From the NCBI GenBank assembly GCA_945292135.1, contig CALYRA010000068.1, positions 1-6,637 on the forward strand: a stretch of 6,637 nt of DNA, in the 5' to 3' direction. The stretch comes from an uncultured Dysgonomonas sp. (lineage in GTDB: Bacteria > Bacteroidota > Bacteroidia > Bacteroidales > Dysgonomonadaceae). The position numbers were made by a program, and so were the translations under genes. Below are positions 5,748-6,637 of the stretch, one piece after another. The stretch's first letter is position 1; every line of letters begins with the position of its first letter. The notes below the pieces were generated by a model that saw only the letters and a list, made by a program, of their open reading frames with translations, was not told the origin of the DNA and did no database searches.

Positions 5748-6637
5748 TTACAACTTTTCCTTTTTATTTTCTATTACAGCTTTAATAAAGCTCACAAATA
5801 ATGGGTTAGGCGATAGTACCGTACTATTATATTCCGGATGGAACTGTACTCCTAAATACCATTTCTTTTCAGGTAATTCAATAACTTCGACTAATCCGGT
5901 ATCCGGATTTATACCTGTAAAATTCATACCTGCTTTTTCTAATTCTTCTTTGAAATCACCGTTAAATTCAAATCTATGACGATGTCGTTCTTCAACCTGT
6001 TCTTTTCCATAAGCTTTAAATGCCTTAGAACCTTTTTGTAAATCGCATTTATATGCGCCCAAACGCATCGATCCACCCATATTGGTTATATTCTTTTGCT
6101 CTTCCATCAAGTCAATAACTTTAAATGGGGTATGTGGATTCATTTCTGTCGAATTTGCTTCTTCCAAGTTCAAAACATTTCGCGCATATTCAATTACCAT
6201 ACACTGCATTCCTAAACATATTCCTAATGTTGGAATATCATTTTCTCGAGTATATTTTAATGCTATAAATTTACCTTCTATTCCACGTTGACCAAATCCC
6301 GGAGCAACAACGACACCGTCCAAACCTGATAATGTTTCTTCAACATTTTCGGTTGTAATTTTAGACGAATGTATAAATTGAAGATCCAACTTCCGATTAT
6401 TGTAAATCGAAGCTTGTAATAATGATTCATTAATAGATTTATAGGCATCGGGTAATTCTACGTATTTACCTACCAATCCTATACGAACTGTTTCTGTCGC
6501 ATTTTTCTTTTTGTCTAAAAAGTTACGCCAAGATTGTAATGCTGGTTTAGTAGCTTCTATGGGCATTCCAAATTTACGCAATACAATTTCATCCATGCTT
6601 TGCTCTTGCATCATTAGCGGAACTTCATATATTGTCG
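5748..6637 (-). CDS. pyrG: CTP synthase, C-terminal part (runs off the right edge)
   Basis: CTP synthase converts UTP, ATP and glutamine to CTP, the last step of pyrimidine nucleotide synthesis in the cytosol. The frame stays open to the window edge (first whole codon at 6635, reading TIYEVPL before the ATG at 6614). That ATG is therefore internal, and about 295 of some 535 residues are present. Counting from it, residues 44-288 form the whole glutaminase (GATase1) domain. They include GLVGKYVELPDAYKS at 46-60, the glycine-rich APGFGQRGIEGK oxyanion loop at 104-115, and GICLGMQ at 131-137 with nucleophile Cys133. GGSMRLGAYKC lies at 180-190, EERHRHRFEFN at 208-218, and QFHPEY at 257-262 with His259 and Glu261 of the triad. 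The N-terminal synthetase domain lies outside the window, so the start and promoter cannot be judged. It is followed by yidC after 29 AT-rich bases. Confidence 0.97.
   Translation of the reverse strand, partial: TIYEVPLMMQEQSMDEIVLRKFGMPIEATKPALQSWRNFLDKKKNATETVRIGLVGKYVELPDAYKSINESLLQASIYNNRKLDLQFIHSSKITTENVEETLSGLDGVVVAPGFGQRGIEGKFIALKYTRENDIPTLGICLGMQCMVIEYARNVLNLEEANSTEMNPHTPFKVIDLMEEQKNITNMGGSMRLGAYKCDLQKGSKAFKAYGKEQVEERHRHRFEFNGDFKEELEKAGMNFTGINPDTGLVEVIELPEKKWYLGVQFHPEYNSTVLSPNPLFVSFIKAVIENKKEKL

Noticed and set aside
6082..6291. Plus-strand open frame inside pyrG
   Set aside because: Antisense to the conserved glutaminase domain, with no supporting signals.
1..6637. tRNA or rRNA genes, CRISPR array, insertion sequence, attachment site or phage gene
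   Set aside because: No clover-leaf, spaced direct repeats, transposase or integrase motifs, or terminal repeats were seen on either strand.

Overview
The window looks like chromosomal DNA of an AT-rich member of the Bacteroidota, most likely order Bacteroidales. Four things point there. pyrG is followed directly by a long OxaA-type yidC. Genes lack Shine-Dalgarno sequences. Promoter -7 boxes match the phylum-specific TAnnTTTG pattern, in front of kdsB, the HPPK-like gene, the C1 peptidase and (7 of 8 bases) the glycosyltransferase. The KdsB and YidC proteins are also of the type seen in this group. The species cannot be named from this sequence alone.

Layout from left to right: kdsB (minus, CMP-KDO synthetase); a divergent promoter pair; a small HPPK/FolK-like gene (plus); a GT14 family glycosyltransferase (minus) that overlaps the HPPK-like gene tail to tail; a 261-bp leader/intergenic region with a Bacteroidota promoter, a long inverted repeat and a perfect 11-bp hairpin; an exported PepC/bleomycin-hydrolase-type C1 peptidase broken into two frames (minus); a terminator; yidC (minus); and the C-terminal half of pyrG (minus), which runs off the right edge.

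The genes are mostly housekeeping. pyrG makes CTP and kdsB consumes CTP to activate KDO for lipopolysaccharide. yidC inserts membrane proteins and is cotranscribed with pyrG. The GT14 enzyme probably decorates a surface glycan. No mobile element, CRISPR array, tRNA or rRNA is visible, and no complete novel multi-gene system.

The most interesting points are: (1) the peptidase gene appears inactivated by an out-of-frame deletion, plausibly between short direct repeats, which separates the catalytic Cys from the His and Asn; (2) the promoter and hairpin-bearing leader in front of the glycosyltransferase could be an attenuator or encode a roughly 95-nt small RNA; (3) kdsB and the HPPK-like gene have interlocking back-to-back promoters, and the latter mRNA is probably leaderless; (4) KdsB has Tyr in place of the usually conserved Asp of its C-terminal metal-binding motif; (5) the HPPK-like protein is short and lacks several catalytic-loop residues.
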